Shown here one piece after another: positions 35,310-46,776 of a stretch of 64,000 nt of DNA. The stretch's first letter is position 1; every line of letters begins with the position of its first letter. Where the stretch lies: NCBI GenBank assembly GCA_031761405.1, contig JASEVX010000008.1, positions 75,250,014 through 75,314,013 of the forward strand, read 5' to 3'. The stretch is from Serripes groenlandicus (lineage: Eukaryota > Mollusca > Bivalvia > Cardiida > Cardiidae). Below the pieces are notes generated by a model. That model was not told the origin of the DNA and searched no databases. It was given only the letters and a program-made list of their open reading frames with translations. The translations under genes were made by a program, and so were the position numbers.

Positions 35310-36520
35310 AGAGACTTAATATTATTGTAAATACTATATTTTGATTTGGCCTAATCTACTATGAACAATTATAATGTATTACTAACTAATTCCCATCGCA
35401 GGACTGCAATACAACATTTACTAAGTCTCCCATGCAATATATCCTAAAGGTTGAAAAACTGTAATATTATTCGCAGCCAAATAGGTTATGATAATGTTAT
35501 TGATTAGCGACCCACTTACTAGATCCTATCTTTAGGCAATCACGTATTGGGAATCGAATTGAACGTCAACCACCAACAAGTGGGTACGAATGAACAGACT
35601 CAGGGTCGCATTGAAATCTGGACCATTCGAATCTTTCCTTATGGTAGAATATCTGAATGAGCACTTATCAATGCGAGCAGGAAAAGCACACTCCTAAAAT
35701 GAGTCTGTCTGGAAATATAACATTGGACTCAGTTGACTTTCAATCCGGATAGTTATATTTTTTATGTGTTTAATACTTTTTTATCATTAGAAATAGAAAT
35801 CAACTATTGAGAAACTATAGCTCTGAAAATTAAACATTGTTCTAAAATATAGTCTGAATTATATATTTATCCATTTATCCAATAAAATACAATTACAGAT
35901 ATAGTCTGCAATTTATATATATTTAGAAATAGTCAAGTAACCAATATTTTTATATCTCCCATCCCTCGACCCAATAATAGAGACACAATAAATATATGAG
36001 AATCTACTAAAAAATAGTCCGTCTGCTAATTGAAATTAAATTAAATATTGGAATAAACGATAGCTGCTCGCCAAATGGCATTATTGCCGAGCGCGAGGGT
36101 GAACAACGTCATAAAAAGTCAAAGGCCGCAATGTCCTATACGATCTTAGCTTACACATGAGTTTAATTAATCGACCTCTACTTAAGGTTTTTACCATATT
36201 GACCATAATTTACTTTTAAATTATATTTGTATGCCATCTTAGCTTCATTTTAAGTGATACTCGTAAATATATTATTTACAAAGTAACGTGTCTCTTTTAT
36301 ATATGATTGAATAAAACGTAACGGTAAATTGTTTAAGGTGATGATTCTATGATGAGCTACCACCGTACCTTTGTTTAACACATATTGAAGTGAATTTGAC
36401 AGGAGGCCAAGGTTCTCATAACGAAACGTGTATGATAGATAATCCCCCCAAAACACATTCTAACAAGCATACGGATATAATTAACATAGAACAAGTGTGG
36501 TGTTGGGATACCTGTTTTCT
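35310..36520. other. AT-rich spacer, nothing recognised
   Basis: No supported feature. Confidence 0.4.
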
Positions 36521-36529
36521 TTTTATTAT

Positions 36530-37300
36530 TTTTTGTCTCGCTGCGATGAAGTAGCGAAATCGAGACTAATGTGTTGCTTTTCTGGCGACGGCAACGGCGG
36601 CGTCAAACATTTGCGTTTAGCTCAACATTAAAGTTTCGTTTTTTAATTGTTCTCAATAAGTACTGGTACTAGGGCTTGCTTATTTGGAATATAGTTACAT
36701 CTAATAGTCTTCTTCACATTGTAGCTGAATATGCTGAGTGTGACCTTCTTTTTGGAGTAAACAAACATAACTTTGGTGTTTTGGGTGGTTTTGGGTAGAT
36801 TTTGAGATGTTGACATAGCTTCTTCATTTGTTGTTATATTGATTTAAAATTGTGCACACACATTTCATAAATAAAGTACTTTTGGTCACACATTTTGATT
36901 TTTTTTAATTTCTTGTATTTGTGTACTTGTGTTTAGCTCAAAGTTAAAGTTTTTTGTTATTTTTCAAAAGTACAAGTATTAGGGTTTCCAAACTTCAGTC
37001 ATAGTTATATCTTATACTCTTCACGACATTGTATGTTGTAGCTAATGAGTGTTACCTATTTTTGTGGTAAATAACAGGAATGTTGGTGGATTTTGAGAAT
37101 CAAACATAACTTCTTCATTTTTTGTAAGATTGACTACAAATTTTGTACACACATTTAATAAATAATGTTTTTAAAAATATCAAATTGTTTTTGGGTCATA
37201 TATTTGTGAAAAAAATATAAATTGTGTGTACTTTTGGACTTTTTTGTCATGTGTCATTTTTATTTGTTTGGAACAAACAAATTTAGTAGCTGCAATTCTG
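36530..37300 (+). repeat. About 320-bp tandem repeat, two diverged units
   Basis: TTTAGCTCAACATTAAAGTT at about 36615 recurs as TTTAGCTCAAAGTTAAAGTT at about 36934. TTGTAGCTGAATATG / TTGTAGCTAATGAGTGT and TTTTGAGA..TTCTTCATTT are spaced similarly. The array is preceded by CGAGACTAATGTGTTGC and GGCGACGGCAACGGCGGCG. A short inverted relative (AACGTTGAGCTAAACGCAAA) lies near 33545. Confidence 0.65.
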
Positions 37301-37770
37301 AAGCCATACGTCTTATGGAAAAGTTCCTAAATTTCATACGCTTGAAAGTAGTACTCAATACTTGCTCTTACTTTTCAAATGTATCACGATTTTTGAAATA
37401 ATGATATATTTATATCGTCTTTGTTTTCTTATGTGGTTCTTATATTCAAAGAGAATTACGAAATAAAATGAAAAATTGTATTTTAAAACATGAACGCGGA
37501 GAGATTTATAAATCTCAATGAGTGAACTGCTCCAGGGAGAACTATTTCCGATTTAAGCTCCAGATACGGTATTTGAATTTTCAATCACGCATTGAAAATG
37601 TAGATAAAAACAGACTTGAAAATATTTTCTTTGTGCCTTTTCGGCCATATAAATATAGTATAAATAATTAAAAAAACAAATATGTGCGTCATAAAATGCA
37701 TTTAAAATGAGAGTAACACATTTGCAGAGAAATCGTGATCGTCGAATTATATTTATAAATACAACGGTAT

Positions 37771-37905
37771 GGGGGGGGGGGGGGAGGGTCTAAAGTGCGG
37801 ACGCGATCTGCGGACAAAACATTATAGAGGGAAAATGCTGACAAATGCAATATAGAGGGAAAATGCGGACGCAATAGAATATAGAGCAAATCTGCGGACG
37901 CTATG
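37771..37905 (+). repeat. G-run and short tandem units
   Basis: A run of 14 G is followed by imperfect units of about 35 bp with GCGGACGC and ATAGAGGGAAAATGC. A GCGGAC word at each unit makes it distinct from the AT-rich surroundings. Confidence 0.6.
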
Positions 37906-38710
37906 ATTTGTTGTAAAAAATGTTTAATTAAAGATGGGCAAATGTGTATAATTTGTTACATATGATCATATCCGGGGTTTTCTTTGTAATTATATAATGT
38001 GTTTGATTGCTTTTATCAGTGATATAGATTAAACCAAAAATCGAGATCATGCTGAAATGGAATCTCTTTGTAAAGTGTTTTAACGACTTTACTCTTTATA
38101 TCATATCTATAGATATCAATAAAGAGAATTGATGGATTGATTTTCCGACAAGTAAATTTCTTTTGACGCATCTGCAGCGGACGAAATTTGAAAACATTGC
38201 AAGAATAGAATAGGTTGCTAGTAACTAGCCATAGGTTTTGCTTCAATTATATTCTCTCCTTTACAATCGATTGAAGGGTCATGAGTTCTAGTTATTGTTG
38301 GGCCTCTTCATTTTCTACTTTGTAACTTTCAACAGTTTTCCATGTGCCATACTACGAGGCAAATGATCCATGCAACATTCTATTCTGTAGGGTACTTGGA
38401 AGGGGCAGAACAATTTAAATAACAAATAAACAATAAGTATATATATATATATATACAAAACTTTTAATCTTAATTTGTTTCTAGTAATTATATATATATA
38501 CAACTTTAATACTAATCTATAACAAATAAGTTAAATGGTTTTTTCTTGCTGTGTAAACAGTAAAAAGCAACATATATTGAAAACATTGTGGAAAAAGGAA
38601 AATTTGCTTATGTAAACAATTTCTTAATTCCCATAACCTTTCTTTACCGTCATATAAACCAAATTTGTATTTGAAGGCTGTTATAAGTAAAAAACTTAAA
38701 TGTTGCCAAT

Positions 38711-38905
38711 TTAATCACATATCTTATCATTATAATAGCCAAATAATTTACAAAAGTTACAATTAAAGTCCGCATCTGTTGTCGAAATATCCACAGGTGC
38801 ATTAACACAAGATTTGTGAAACCAATTTGTGCATATATCACATTGTACCATGACGGTATCGACACATCCCGGCAAGTTACAAATACATACATGTATATGA
38901 TAGGT
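38711..38905 (-). pseudogene. PHD-finger reading frame (fragment)
   Basis: A minus-strand frame, open from 38905 to a stop at 38711-38713, encodes a complete C4HC3 pattern. The first pair is Cys-x-Cys in VCICNLPG (codons of CIC at 38879-38887). Then come QCDICTNWFHKSCV (two Cys, His, Cys) and FNCNFC after about 20 residues. The spacing matches PHD fingers of the KDM7/PHF8 style (C-x-C, CD.C..WFH..C). PHD domains bind histone tails in chromatin proteins, and they also occur in ORF1 of CR1-type LINEs. A stop lies 18 codons before the first Cys, and a longer open frame over the same DNA (38650-39120) is in another frame without motifs. It is therefore a broken gene, a transposon relic, or one exon of an undetected gene. 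Confidence 0.55.
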
Positions 38906-39252
38906 TTATTTGGAAAAGGGGTTACATTTATAATTTGTTTGGAATGACACTCGTACACAATGGTAATTAACAGTGTATGGTCACGCATCCTTAATTGATT
39001 TGGCAAGCTTAAACACCCTTTAACGGAAACAGCGGCCAGCTTAGGTGTATACTGTAGAGTAAAATTCGGACTGCACAGGTATTGGTTTACTCTGGAGCAT
39101 TTAATCCTTTTATAATGCAAATGAATTCAAAAGCCTCTGAAGTCTGAAGCATGTTTCTTTAAAAGTGCTCATATAAATATTAGTACTGCCTTTTTCCACA
39201 ATATTTTCTACATGATTTCAATTACTCTTTCATTTGGATAGATGTTTATTTT

Positions 39253-40010
39253 TTAGCTCACATGAGCACGAAGTGCTAAAAGTTAGTTATTCTGATCTCC
39301 TTTTGTCAGGCGTCTGTCGTCCGTCAACATCTTCTCCTCAGTAACGAGTGGGTCAATTGGGATGAAACTTCACAGAAAGCATCCTCTCATTGACCTCATC
39401 AGAATTCCTTCAAATGTTTGTGATTTATGCAGAATTATGGTTTCCATGGCAACGAAAATAAAAAAAATAAAAAATTCTTCTTCTACCAAACTGGTTGGCA
39501 GATTTTCAAATTATTTTAAAGAAGTGTTCCTAGGCCGCCAGGGAGCGGGGCTTTTTTGCCTTATATGGCTATAGTGTAAACCCATAACAATCTTCTCCTC
39601 CAAAAGTGTCAGGCCGATTTTCAAATAATTTTGTAGAAATGTTCCTAGGGTGATACTCTATCAGATTCCTTCCAGCCAAGTTGATTGGTCGAAAAACATG
39701 GCCGCCAGCGGTCGGGGCTTTTTTGCCTAATATGGCTATAGTAAAAACTTGAAAAATCTTCTCCTCCGAAAGTTTTTTGTCAATTTTCAATTCTTTTTGT
39801 AGAAATGTTCATTGGGAGACCATCTATCAGATTCCTCCAAGCCATGTTGATTGGTCGAAAAACATGGCCGCCAGGGGGCAGGGCTATTTGGCCTTATATG
39901 GCTATAGTGAAAATTTGAAAAATCTCTTGTTAAGTAGGAAGCTTTTGAGTAAGATTTTAGAAAACCGTTGGTCAATTGTGATTTTTTTTTGTAACAAAAA
40001 TTGGTAAATA
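39253..40010 (-). mobile_element. 166-bp tandem-array element with Helitron-like hairpin end
   Basis: GGCCGCCA landmarks at 39533, 39700 and 39866 give a period of 166-167 bp. Each unit has ATCTTCTCCTCC, TTGGTCGAAAAACATGG and TTGCCTTATATGGCTATAG. At the left edge, read on the minus strand, lies AGCACTTCGTGCT (hairpin), then CATGTGAGCTAA. This is the terminal design of the elements at 3690-4610 and 24511-25934, although the unit sequence is unrelated. The open frames across it are artefacts. Confidence 0.75.
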
Positions 40011-40659
40011 CTTAGATGAGTGAGTCGGGGCCATAATGGTTATCCATTTGTTTTACATGTCTTTTGAAACTTGGAAATTAAATATAATATTCACATGTAT
40101 GTCTCATGATTTATTTTTATAGACAACTAATATGGCATTTAATTTTAACGGATGCGTCATTTATTCTTTTACCCGAAGTTGTAATATATATAAACAATGC
40201 ATAGTTTATAAATCACACATCTATGCAAAGGCAAATGTTTGAACAGTTTTATGTACCCAAACAAATTCAGTGCCTTCAGCGCTTTGATTACAATTGTGTT
40301 TAATTCAACGATAAAGTTTTGTTATGTTATTTTATTGTTTGCATTTGTAGTCAAAGCGGTGGAGAGCGAGTCATTTAATTACGCGTAATTATTGTCTAAA
40401 TTATAATGCATTGTTCTGTATTCGGTCAAATACCTTATACCGGTAATTATTGTATAAACACATGTGTCCATTATGTTGTTCTTCAAACGTTGAAGAGCCG
40501 ACCAGAGATATTGAAGTCGGTACTTTACTATAGTTATCGATTCAGGGGTTAGGTGTTCGATTTCCGGTACGATTCCTCTTTTTTGTCGATATTGAGATTA
40601 GCGTCGGCCTTCTGCCTCTGATAGGCTAAATAAGCAATGTGTGAATGTGGTCATGCTTT

Positions 40660-40887
40660 TTAACCCTTTCCTACGTGCAGACGCATTTTGACGCAATAGC
40701 AGCAGATGACTTTTGAAAACAATGTGGCCAACGGTGAAATTGCTCATGATGAGCAATATCTCCTTTGATCACAATGTTTTCAACTTTATTTAACAATTAA
40801 GCTATCTTTAAAGAGATTTTTCAGGTTTTTGTAACTCTTTTTTAAAAGTCGTCTGCCACATATTTGTTGTATGTGGAAAAGGGTTAA
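40660..40887. mobile_element. TTAA-flanked palindromic MITE (piggyBac-like), full copy
   Basis: TTAA 40660-40663, then CCCTTTCCTACGTGCAGACG. Central GAAATTGCTCATGATGAGCA and CACAATGTTTTCAAC; right end TGTATGTGGAAAAGGGTTAA with TTAA 40884-40887. The 228-bp length is close to the 28168-28389 copy. Confidence 0.78.
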
Positions 40888-40889
40888 GC

Positions 40890-41340
40890 ATGTAAAGCAA
40901 TGTACTGGTACGAGAATTTAAATGGTAGGTGGGCTGACTACCGAGATATAACTAACATACTGTACATGAGGACGGTGTACCTATTTTCATTAATTAAACA
41001 GAATCTAAATGGACCAGCGTCTGTTTTCTTACACTACTTCTGTTAGAGATCTATACTGATTTTAGTGGTAAGCAGGTAGCAAACACCACACGAACATCGA
41101 CTTTCGCGATTTTTGAATAAACCAAGGCTCCGATACACATATATGTAATCTAATCTTTGATTTCCCTTTTCACCATACGGCCATTCAAGAAATATATGAT
41201 TTCCCTCAAACAAATAATGATTAAATATAAAAAGTATTCAATCTAATGCGTTATTTATAACGATGTCTTCTCTCTTTGCCACTTGTTAGTTTTAAGATAA
41301 GATTTTATGGGTGAAAATGGTAGGCAATGTGAGACTAGGC
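40890..41340. other. Spacer with a short SINE-tail remnant
   Basis: GTACTGGTACGAG and GACTACCGAGATATAACTAA (40905-40960) resemble the SINE body/tail at 27665-27850. Nothing else was recognised. Confidence 0.35.
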
Positions 41341-41603
41341 TCCAATTCTACCAAACGTGCTTAGCGCTATTTAAGTCTTTTAAAAATACTTAAAAGCAAA
41401 TTTCGTCATTATAGTTTTTTCGAAAGTTTTGTAAAACATGAATGGTGGAATGTTTAAGTAATTTACTAAGTTCATATAAATCGTTACCTTGTTAAGAAAT
41501 GAAATTGTTTGGCATTTTAACCAGGGGACCCAAAATTATTAAATATGCTGTTAAGTATTTTTTTAAAGAATTACTCAACGCTAAGTAAGTTTTCTGGAAT
41601 TGG
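41341..41603. mobile_element. MITE with about 62-bp inverted ends
   Basis: The left end (CCAATTCTACCAAACGTGCT, then TTAGCGCTATTTAAGTC...AAAAATACTTAA) is repeated inverted at the right end (TTAAGTATTTTTTTAAAG...ACTCAACGCTAAGTAAG, then TTTTCTGGAATTGG). Total length about 263 bp with no coding frame. The target duplication is not obvious. Confidence 0.7.
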
Positions 41604-42345
41604 ACACAGGTCAACAAACGTGAATTAGCCAGGGGCTAGGGTTTGTCAAATGTTAGCTCTCCTTATTATATATTAATGGCCAGCCTTCTGGACACTTTTT
41701 GGACCTTGTGCATTTGGGCCGCTCCATGAGAAATCAGTGATATTAACATCGCTTATGAAATGACGTAATCATCGCTCTAAGTGTGACGTACTTCCGCGTG
41801 TGTAAACTCGCATATTTACACGGAGTTTGATAATGTTTATAAACGTAGTGTGCATCAATTAAATGAAGAGCGACATAGTGTTACGTGCAGGTTAATCTCT
41901 CCCTATTAATTAATCAAAAAGAAATGTTCAACTTTTCCAACAATTACAAGCGCTTAAGCTTAGTTAGACGTATCGTAAAAAGGTCGGGCAAACTCAAAAA
42001 TCGCCAAACGTGCTTGAATACTTGTTTGCATATTTTCCTTATTACTCTATCAAATACAATACGTTTCATACTCTTACATTTAGAAATGAAATGCGCATCT
42101 TTCTATATGCTTCAGATATAATAATTGAGAAAAGCCCCTAATTCCACATCATTTGACTGGCCATTTTCCATGAACAAATGAAGATGAAGTGTAAAACAAA
42201 TTTGCGACGAAAACTACAAAACAGCCTTAAAAACGTAAATTATCTTTGAGTTAGCGTAAAATTACGTCTGTTTCCTCGGCAGACTACAGGAAGGATTTGG
42301 CGACATTTTCAACCATTTACAGTCGAATGGTAAAATGTAAACAAC

Positions 42346-42447
42346 ATGGAGGCCGATAAAGAGAAAAATAAAATTTGTGACACTCACATTTTTTATGTCA
42401 AAAATACGTTACCAGTAATAACTGATATATTATCTCATACCGATTAA
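42346..42447 (+). CDS. Mini-ORF, possible first exon (unrecognised)
   Basis: A 33-codon frame opens with ATG in the context ACAACATGG and begins MEADKEKNKICD, an acidic-basic composition unlike translated AT-rich noise. It ends at a TAA (42445-42447). It lies just before a second coding-like mini-ORF. GTGACA at about 42378 could act as a donor. No family is recognised; this is a candidate only. Confidence 0.2.
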   Translation: MEADKEKNKICDTHIFYVKNTLPVITDILSHTD

Positions 42448-42473
42448 TTTATTCCCAGAAACCCTGAGTCACC

Positions 42474-42635
42474 ATGAAACGAAAACAAAGACACAAGCAA
42501 AAAGACTTGGCTGAAAAAGAATTGCAAAAACAGCAAAATCATAGGGAGAGTCAAAATCACTCATGTTCTTGTATGAATCAATTTTGTAACTTACACTTGT
42601 TTGTCGCTGTTTGCGTGTATTGCATATATATATGA
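42474..42635 (+). CDS. Mini-ORF, basic/Gln-rich, possible exon (unrecognised)
   Basis: A 53-codon frame with a strong start context (GTCACCATGA). Its first 30 residues are charged and coding-like (KRKQRHKQKDLAEKELQKQQ), followed by a Cys-rich then hydrophobic end. An acceptor-like TTTATTCCCAG ends at 42458, 15 bp before the ATG. A donor-like CTT|GTATGA lies near 42570. The two mini-ORFs could be adjacent exons or unrelated; no family was recognised. Confidence 0.25.
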   Translation: MKRKQRHKQKDLAEKELQKQQNHRESQNHSCSCMNQFCNLHLFVAVCVYCIYI

Positions 42636-42854
42636 AATGAATATGTATCTGTTATCTAAAGCTTAAATCGAAACTTATGACGAAATTGTTTATATGTCAA
42701 TCCGGATATAACTGCGACTTAAAACAAGTAATTACTACGTTTACGTTATCTTTACTTGATTCTCAAATGAACGTCAAGTTCACGACATTTTAAATAAGCG
42801 TTAAGCCAACCTGGTATTGCACGAATGTTGTCATTCGTCGTGCCAATAATTAAA

Positions 42855-43690
42855 GATGAAATTTTCAAAAATTCGTCACGCATCAATTTTCGTACCATGT
42901 GCATAAACCATGCGTGTTCACTGCGCGAACTCGGCGCGAACACTGCCGACGGTGCGTATCAATGCGTGTCAATGCGAGAACACTGCGCGACGGTGCGTGT
43001 CAATGCGTGTCAATGCGTGCAATCGTCCACAGCGGGTCGAGGAATGAAGTTAGGTATGAAACTACACGCTATATATATAGCGTGCCGCCAAGCGGGACAA
43101 AGCGTGACAATGCAACGCAATTCGTCGTGCGAATGATCAAAGTATTCGTGAACGAGCGTGAGGAGTGTCTGAAGGGTGCGGGGTGCATGCCATGACGTAG
43201 AGAGAATTTTGAAATTTTCAAAAACTCGGCACACATCAATTTTTGTACCATACATGTGCATAAACCATTCGTGATCACTGCGCGAACTCGGCGCGAACAC
43301 TGCTGACGGTGCGTGTCAATGCGTGTCAATGCGTGAACACTGCGCGAAGTCGGCGCGAACACTGCCGACGGTGCGTGTCAATGCGTGCAATCGTCCACAG
43401 CGGGTCGAGGAATGAAGTTAGGTGTGATATATATATAGCGTGCCGTCAAGCGGGACAAAGCGTGACAATGCGCGAACAATACTTAACCTATGCGCAAACA
43501 AGTAGTGCCATTTCGTGTCAATGTGTGCCAATGCTGCCCGTTTTTGTCAGCGCATTGCGTAGACAGTGCGTAACTTATGCGTGTACAGTGCGCGAACAGG
43601 CCGCAAACACGGCTTCACGCTCCGCTGCGTAGCACCGAAATGGTACGCCTTGCCACGACGCATTGCGTGGCATTGCGGGTACAAAATTCG
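42855..43690 (+). repeat. CpG-rich duplicated block (353-bp period)
   Basis: GAAATTTTCAAAAA at 42858 and 43211 starts two similar units 353 bp apart. Each has GCGCGAACTCGGCGCGAACA, GTGCGTGTCAATGCG repeated several times, TCGTCCACAGCGGGTCGAGG and TAGCGTGCCG. GC and CpG content are clearly above the surroundings. A perfect 20-bp palindrome (CACGCTATATATATAGCGTG) lies at 43065-43084. Open frames on both strands are repeat by-products. Confidence 0.8.
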
Positions 43691-44490
43691 TGCCAGTGTC
43701 AGGATGGCTTACACTTTTTAACCTCACCTTTTGACGTTACGTCTTATTAGATATATGCTATATTGATATCTATCTACATGTATTTTGTTATAATTCCTTC
43801 TTTCAATGATCCAACAAGATTCAGTGTATGCTTTTAGACTTAACAAATTGTCTCTGAGATTGTTTTAAACTATTGATAGATACGCTTTTCCGTGCATTCT
43901 TTTTTCTTTCCATTTTGTCTCGATGTAATATATTGTGTTTAGAATCCGTGTCTCTCTGAAATTAATTGTGACAGATATTCGCATTCTGCAGTATTCATGT
44001 ACCTGTTCATCCCTCTATAGGATTTCAATCAAAATGTTTTTACGTTGTAATGGTGTAATACAATGCTGTATGGATAAAATGTATCTGCATCTGCGAAACG
44101 TAAATTGAAAAATAATATATATGTATATAACCAACCAAAATGTTATGAAAATCTAGTCAAAGAATAATACATGAATATGAAATAAATCCGTTTGAATCGG
44201 TCGAAATTGCGGATTCAATGCACTGCTTTATGTGTCAGTAGATATTCAACTAATAGATGTATAACTGTGCTGAGATTTTCGAAAACCAACCAAAGTGCTG
44301 TACGAGTAGTTAAAAGACAGATCAGTCTGCACATGTTTGCAATTTAATATGCATTTATGTGTTTAGGTAACAAAAGCTGTCATACTACCTCTGACTAACA
44401 GTATACACCGGGATCATATTGGATAGATGTGCAGGACAATCTACACTCGTCCAAAAATAATCTTGACAGTATCTAGAGCACAGCTCAATT
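43691..44490. other. AT-rich spacer, nothing recognised
   Basis: No supported feature. Confidence 0.4.
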
Positions 44491-44500
44491 ATATCCCTTA

Positions 44501-45232
44501 CATTACAGACCGAATACAGTTTTACAGTGGTGTACTATAGCTACGTTATGTACATTACAGACCGAAAACAGTTTTACAGTGATGTACTATAGCTACGTTA
44601 TGTACATTACAGACCAAATACAGTTTTACAGTGGTGTACTATAGCTACGTTATGTACATTACATACCGAATTCAGTTTTACAGTGGTGTACTATAGCTAC
44701 GTTATGTACATTACAGACCGAATACAGTTTTACAGTTGTGTACTATAGCTCGTTATGTACATTACAGACCGAATATAGTTTTACAGTGGTGTACTATAGC
44801 TACGTTATGTACATTACAGACCGAATACAGTTTTACAGTGGTGTACTATAGCTACGTTATGTACATTACAGATCGAATACAGTTTTACAGTGGTGTACTA
44901 TAGCTACGTTTTGTACATTACATACCGAATTCAGTTTTACAGTGGTGTACTATAGCTACGTTATGTACATTACAGACCGAATACAGTTTTACAGTTGTGT
45001 ACTATAGCTCGTTATGTACATTACAGACCGAATATAGTTTTACAGTGGTGTACTATAGCTACGTTATGTACATTACAGACCGAATACAGTTTTACAGTGG
45101 TGTACTATAGCTACGTTATGTACATTACAGACCGAATACAGTTGTATAGTGGTGTACTATTGCTCGTTATGTACATTACAGACCGAATACAGTTTGACAG
45201 TGGTGTACTATAGCTACGTTATGTACATTACA
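44501..45232 (+). repeat. 52-bp minisatellite, about 14 units, with 259-bp higher-order copy
   Basis: CATTACAGACCGAATACAG begins units at 44501, 44553, 44605, 44657, 44709, 44760, 44812, 44864, 44916, 44968, 45019, 45071, 45123 and 45174. The period is 52 bp, or 51 where GCTACG has become GCTCG. A trailing partial CATTACA lies at 45226. Marker variants recur in order: CATACCGAATTC (44657, 44916), GTTGTG with GCTCG (44709, 44968), GAATATAG (44760, 45019). A five-unit block of 259 bp has therefore been duplicated. Confidence 0.95.
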
Positions 45233-45239
45233 AAATTTA

Positions 45240-45820
45240 CCCCACCCCGGGGATCACCTGTTTTATAAGGAGAAAATTTGAAAATGTTCTTGTCTGAAAA
45301 AGAAATGCATAGAACTTAGATATATGGTGTGTAGCACTGCATTGTAGTCCTCCACCATGATTGTTCAAATAATGCCCACTGGTTTAAAATTGGTCCCGCT
45401 TCTGGGTTCAACTGTTATACATGCAGCATATAGGGGTACATTTGTTCAAGGAGAGTCAGCTGATATAACACTACCATCGAGGGCAGGTTAATTTTCACCA
45501 AATTCTTATAGTGGAAAGTTTTAAAATCTTCTTGAACAAAATGGGCTCCTTTGCGAAGCGTAAAAGTAGCCATCTCTGCACCCTCAGTAGGAGGTCAGAG
45601 TCTCCAAATGAAAGCTAAATACTAACTAGTGTGGTTTTCACTTGAGAAGGAGACAAGAATATGATATTCAGTAGCCATATAGTTGACTATAATATAGATC
45701 GAACTGTTATTGAGCCTCGCTATGTGTACAGGAAACTCACAATGAGCCGCACTTATATGCAATCTGATCAAAGTCTTCAACATGAATAATTAGCCTGGAA
45801 ATGTTTAAGAGGATCAATAT
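45240..45820. other. Spacer, nothing recognised
   Basis: A CCCCACCCCGGGG stretch follows the minisatellite; no other feature is supported. Confidence 0.4.
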
Positions 45821-46082
45821 ATGAGCCGTCCCACGAGAAATCCAACATTGTAGACTCTGCGTAAAGTATTGACCCGGATCAGTCTAAGCATGCCGCCCAG
45901 GCTAATCTGGGCAGACACTTTTCGCCTCCTGTGAATTTTCTACTTCAGGAGTCATTACTCTATACCTCTTTCCCCTGATACGGAATGTGTCGGCCTGGAT
46001 TAGCCTGCGCGGACTGCGCATGCTGATCTGGGTCGATACATAACGCGGAGGCCATAATGTTCGTTTTCTCGGGGAACGGCTA
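45821..46082 (-). mobile_element. Palindromic MITE, GAGCCGT family, copy 4
   Basis: About 262 bp, from GAGCCGTCCCACGAGAAATC to GTTTTCTCGGGGAACGGCT. Its asymmetric middle (GAATTTTCTACTTCAGGAG) is the reverse complement of that in copies 1-3, so the orientation is opposite. It ends only about 40 bp before the CRE cluster upstream of the TRIM-like gene. Confidence 0.8.
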
Positions 46083-46121
46083 GTAAAGTACAAACTTGCG
46101 CATGATATGAATCGTCATTAC

Positions 46122-46162
46122 TGATGTCATTAGAATAATGACGTCATTAGATAATGACGTCA
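46122..46162 (+). promoter_or_regulatory. Triple CRE-like cluster
   Basis: TGATGTCA (46122-46129), TGACGTCA (46139-46146) and TGACGTCA (46155-46162) stand 17 and 16 bp apart, each followed by TTA or TTT. Two are perfect CREB/ATF sites. They lie about 545 bp before the first supported exon of the TRIM-like gene, so they may belong to its promoter. No TATA box or transcription start could be fixed. Confidence 0.5.
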
Positions 46163-46706
46163 TTTTGAAACCCCGACCGTAGCGTTCTTTTAGAATACAC
46201 GAAGACGAGCATCCAGACGTGTGGACTGCAGATTCATTGTTTTGAAATAATCACGTGTATCTACTTGGTTTATTTAGTTGATAAGGTATTGTGTTTTAGT
46301 GCATGTTAATATTTTTATTCTTCAGTTTATTCATTCAATTTTAGCAACCTTTCAGGAAAACCAAATATTGGATTTATTAAATGTGTAAACCCTGATCACT
46401 CTGCGCATCCAAGGAGTTTGATCTGGTTTTCACTGATCCCTTATAAGTCCGAGAGACGATCAGGATTGAAGATTGAAGCCTCCGTTAGACAGTGAATTGT
46501 TTGATCAGATACTCACAGATAGTATGGCTATCCAAATGGATCTTTGGTAATTGCTTGTTAAAACAGGTTAAGATGACCATGTAGTATATTGTCTTAAAGC
46601 ACGGCTCATTTTAAAGATATTATTTATTTATATTTATATTCATTCGTTTAGTCTTTCATTGTTGTCATTTATTAAAATATTCACTCGGTCATTTGTTTTA
46701 TTTCAG

Positions 46707-46776
46707 AAGGTCTGCAAATAAACCAGTGATCTGTGGTTGGTGTTTGGGCAATTGTGTCTAAAGAAAAGAATCGAGG
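46707..46776 (+). other. Non-coding 5' exon of the TRIM-like gene (predicted)
   Basis: Bounded by a good acceptor (TGTTTTATTTCAG ending at 46706) and a strong donor (GAG|GGTAAGTC region, GT at 46777-46778). It holds no long frame, so it would be 5' UTR. An earlier exon probably exists, possibly ending at CAG|GTTAAG (46566), but that is not secure. Confidence 0.5.

Noticed and set aside
38650..39120. 156-codon minus-strand protein
   Set aside because: No motifs in that frame; the convincing PHD finger lies in a different frame over the same DNA.
42825..43632. Several overlapping Cys/Arg-rich frames on both strands
   Set aside because: CpG-rich repeats have few stop codons; the frames mirror each other and show no domain.
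44501..45232. CRISPR-like regular repeats
   Set aside because: Units are contiguous with no unique spacers, and the genome is eukaryotic; it is a minisatellite.
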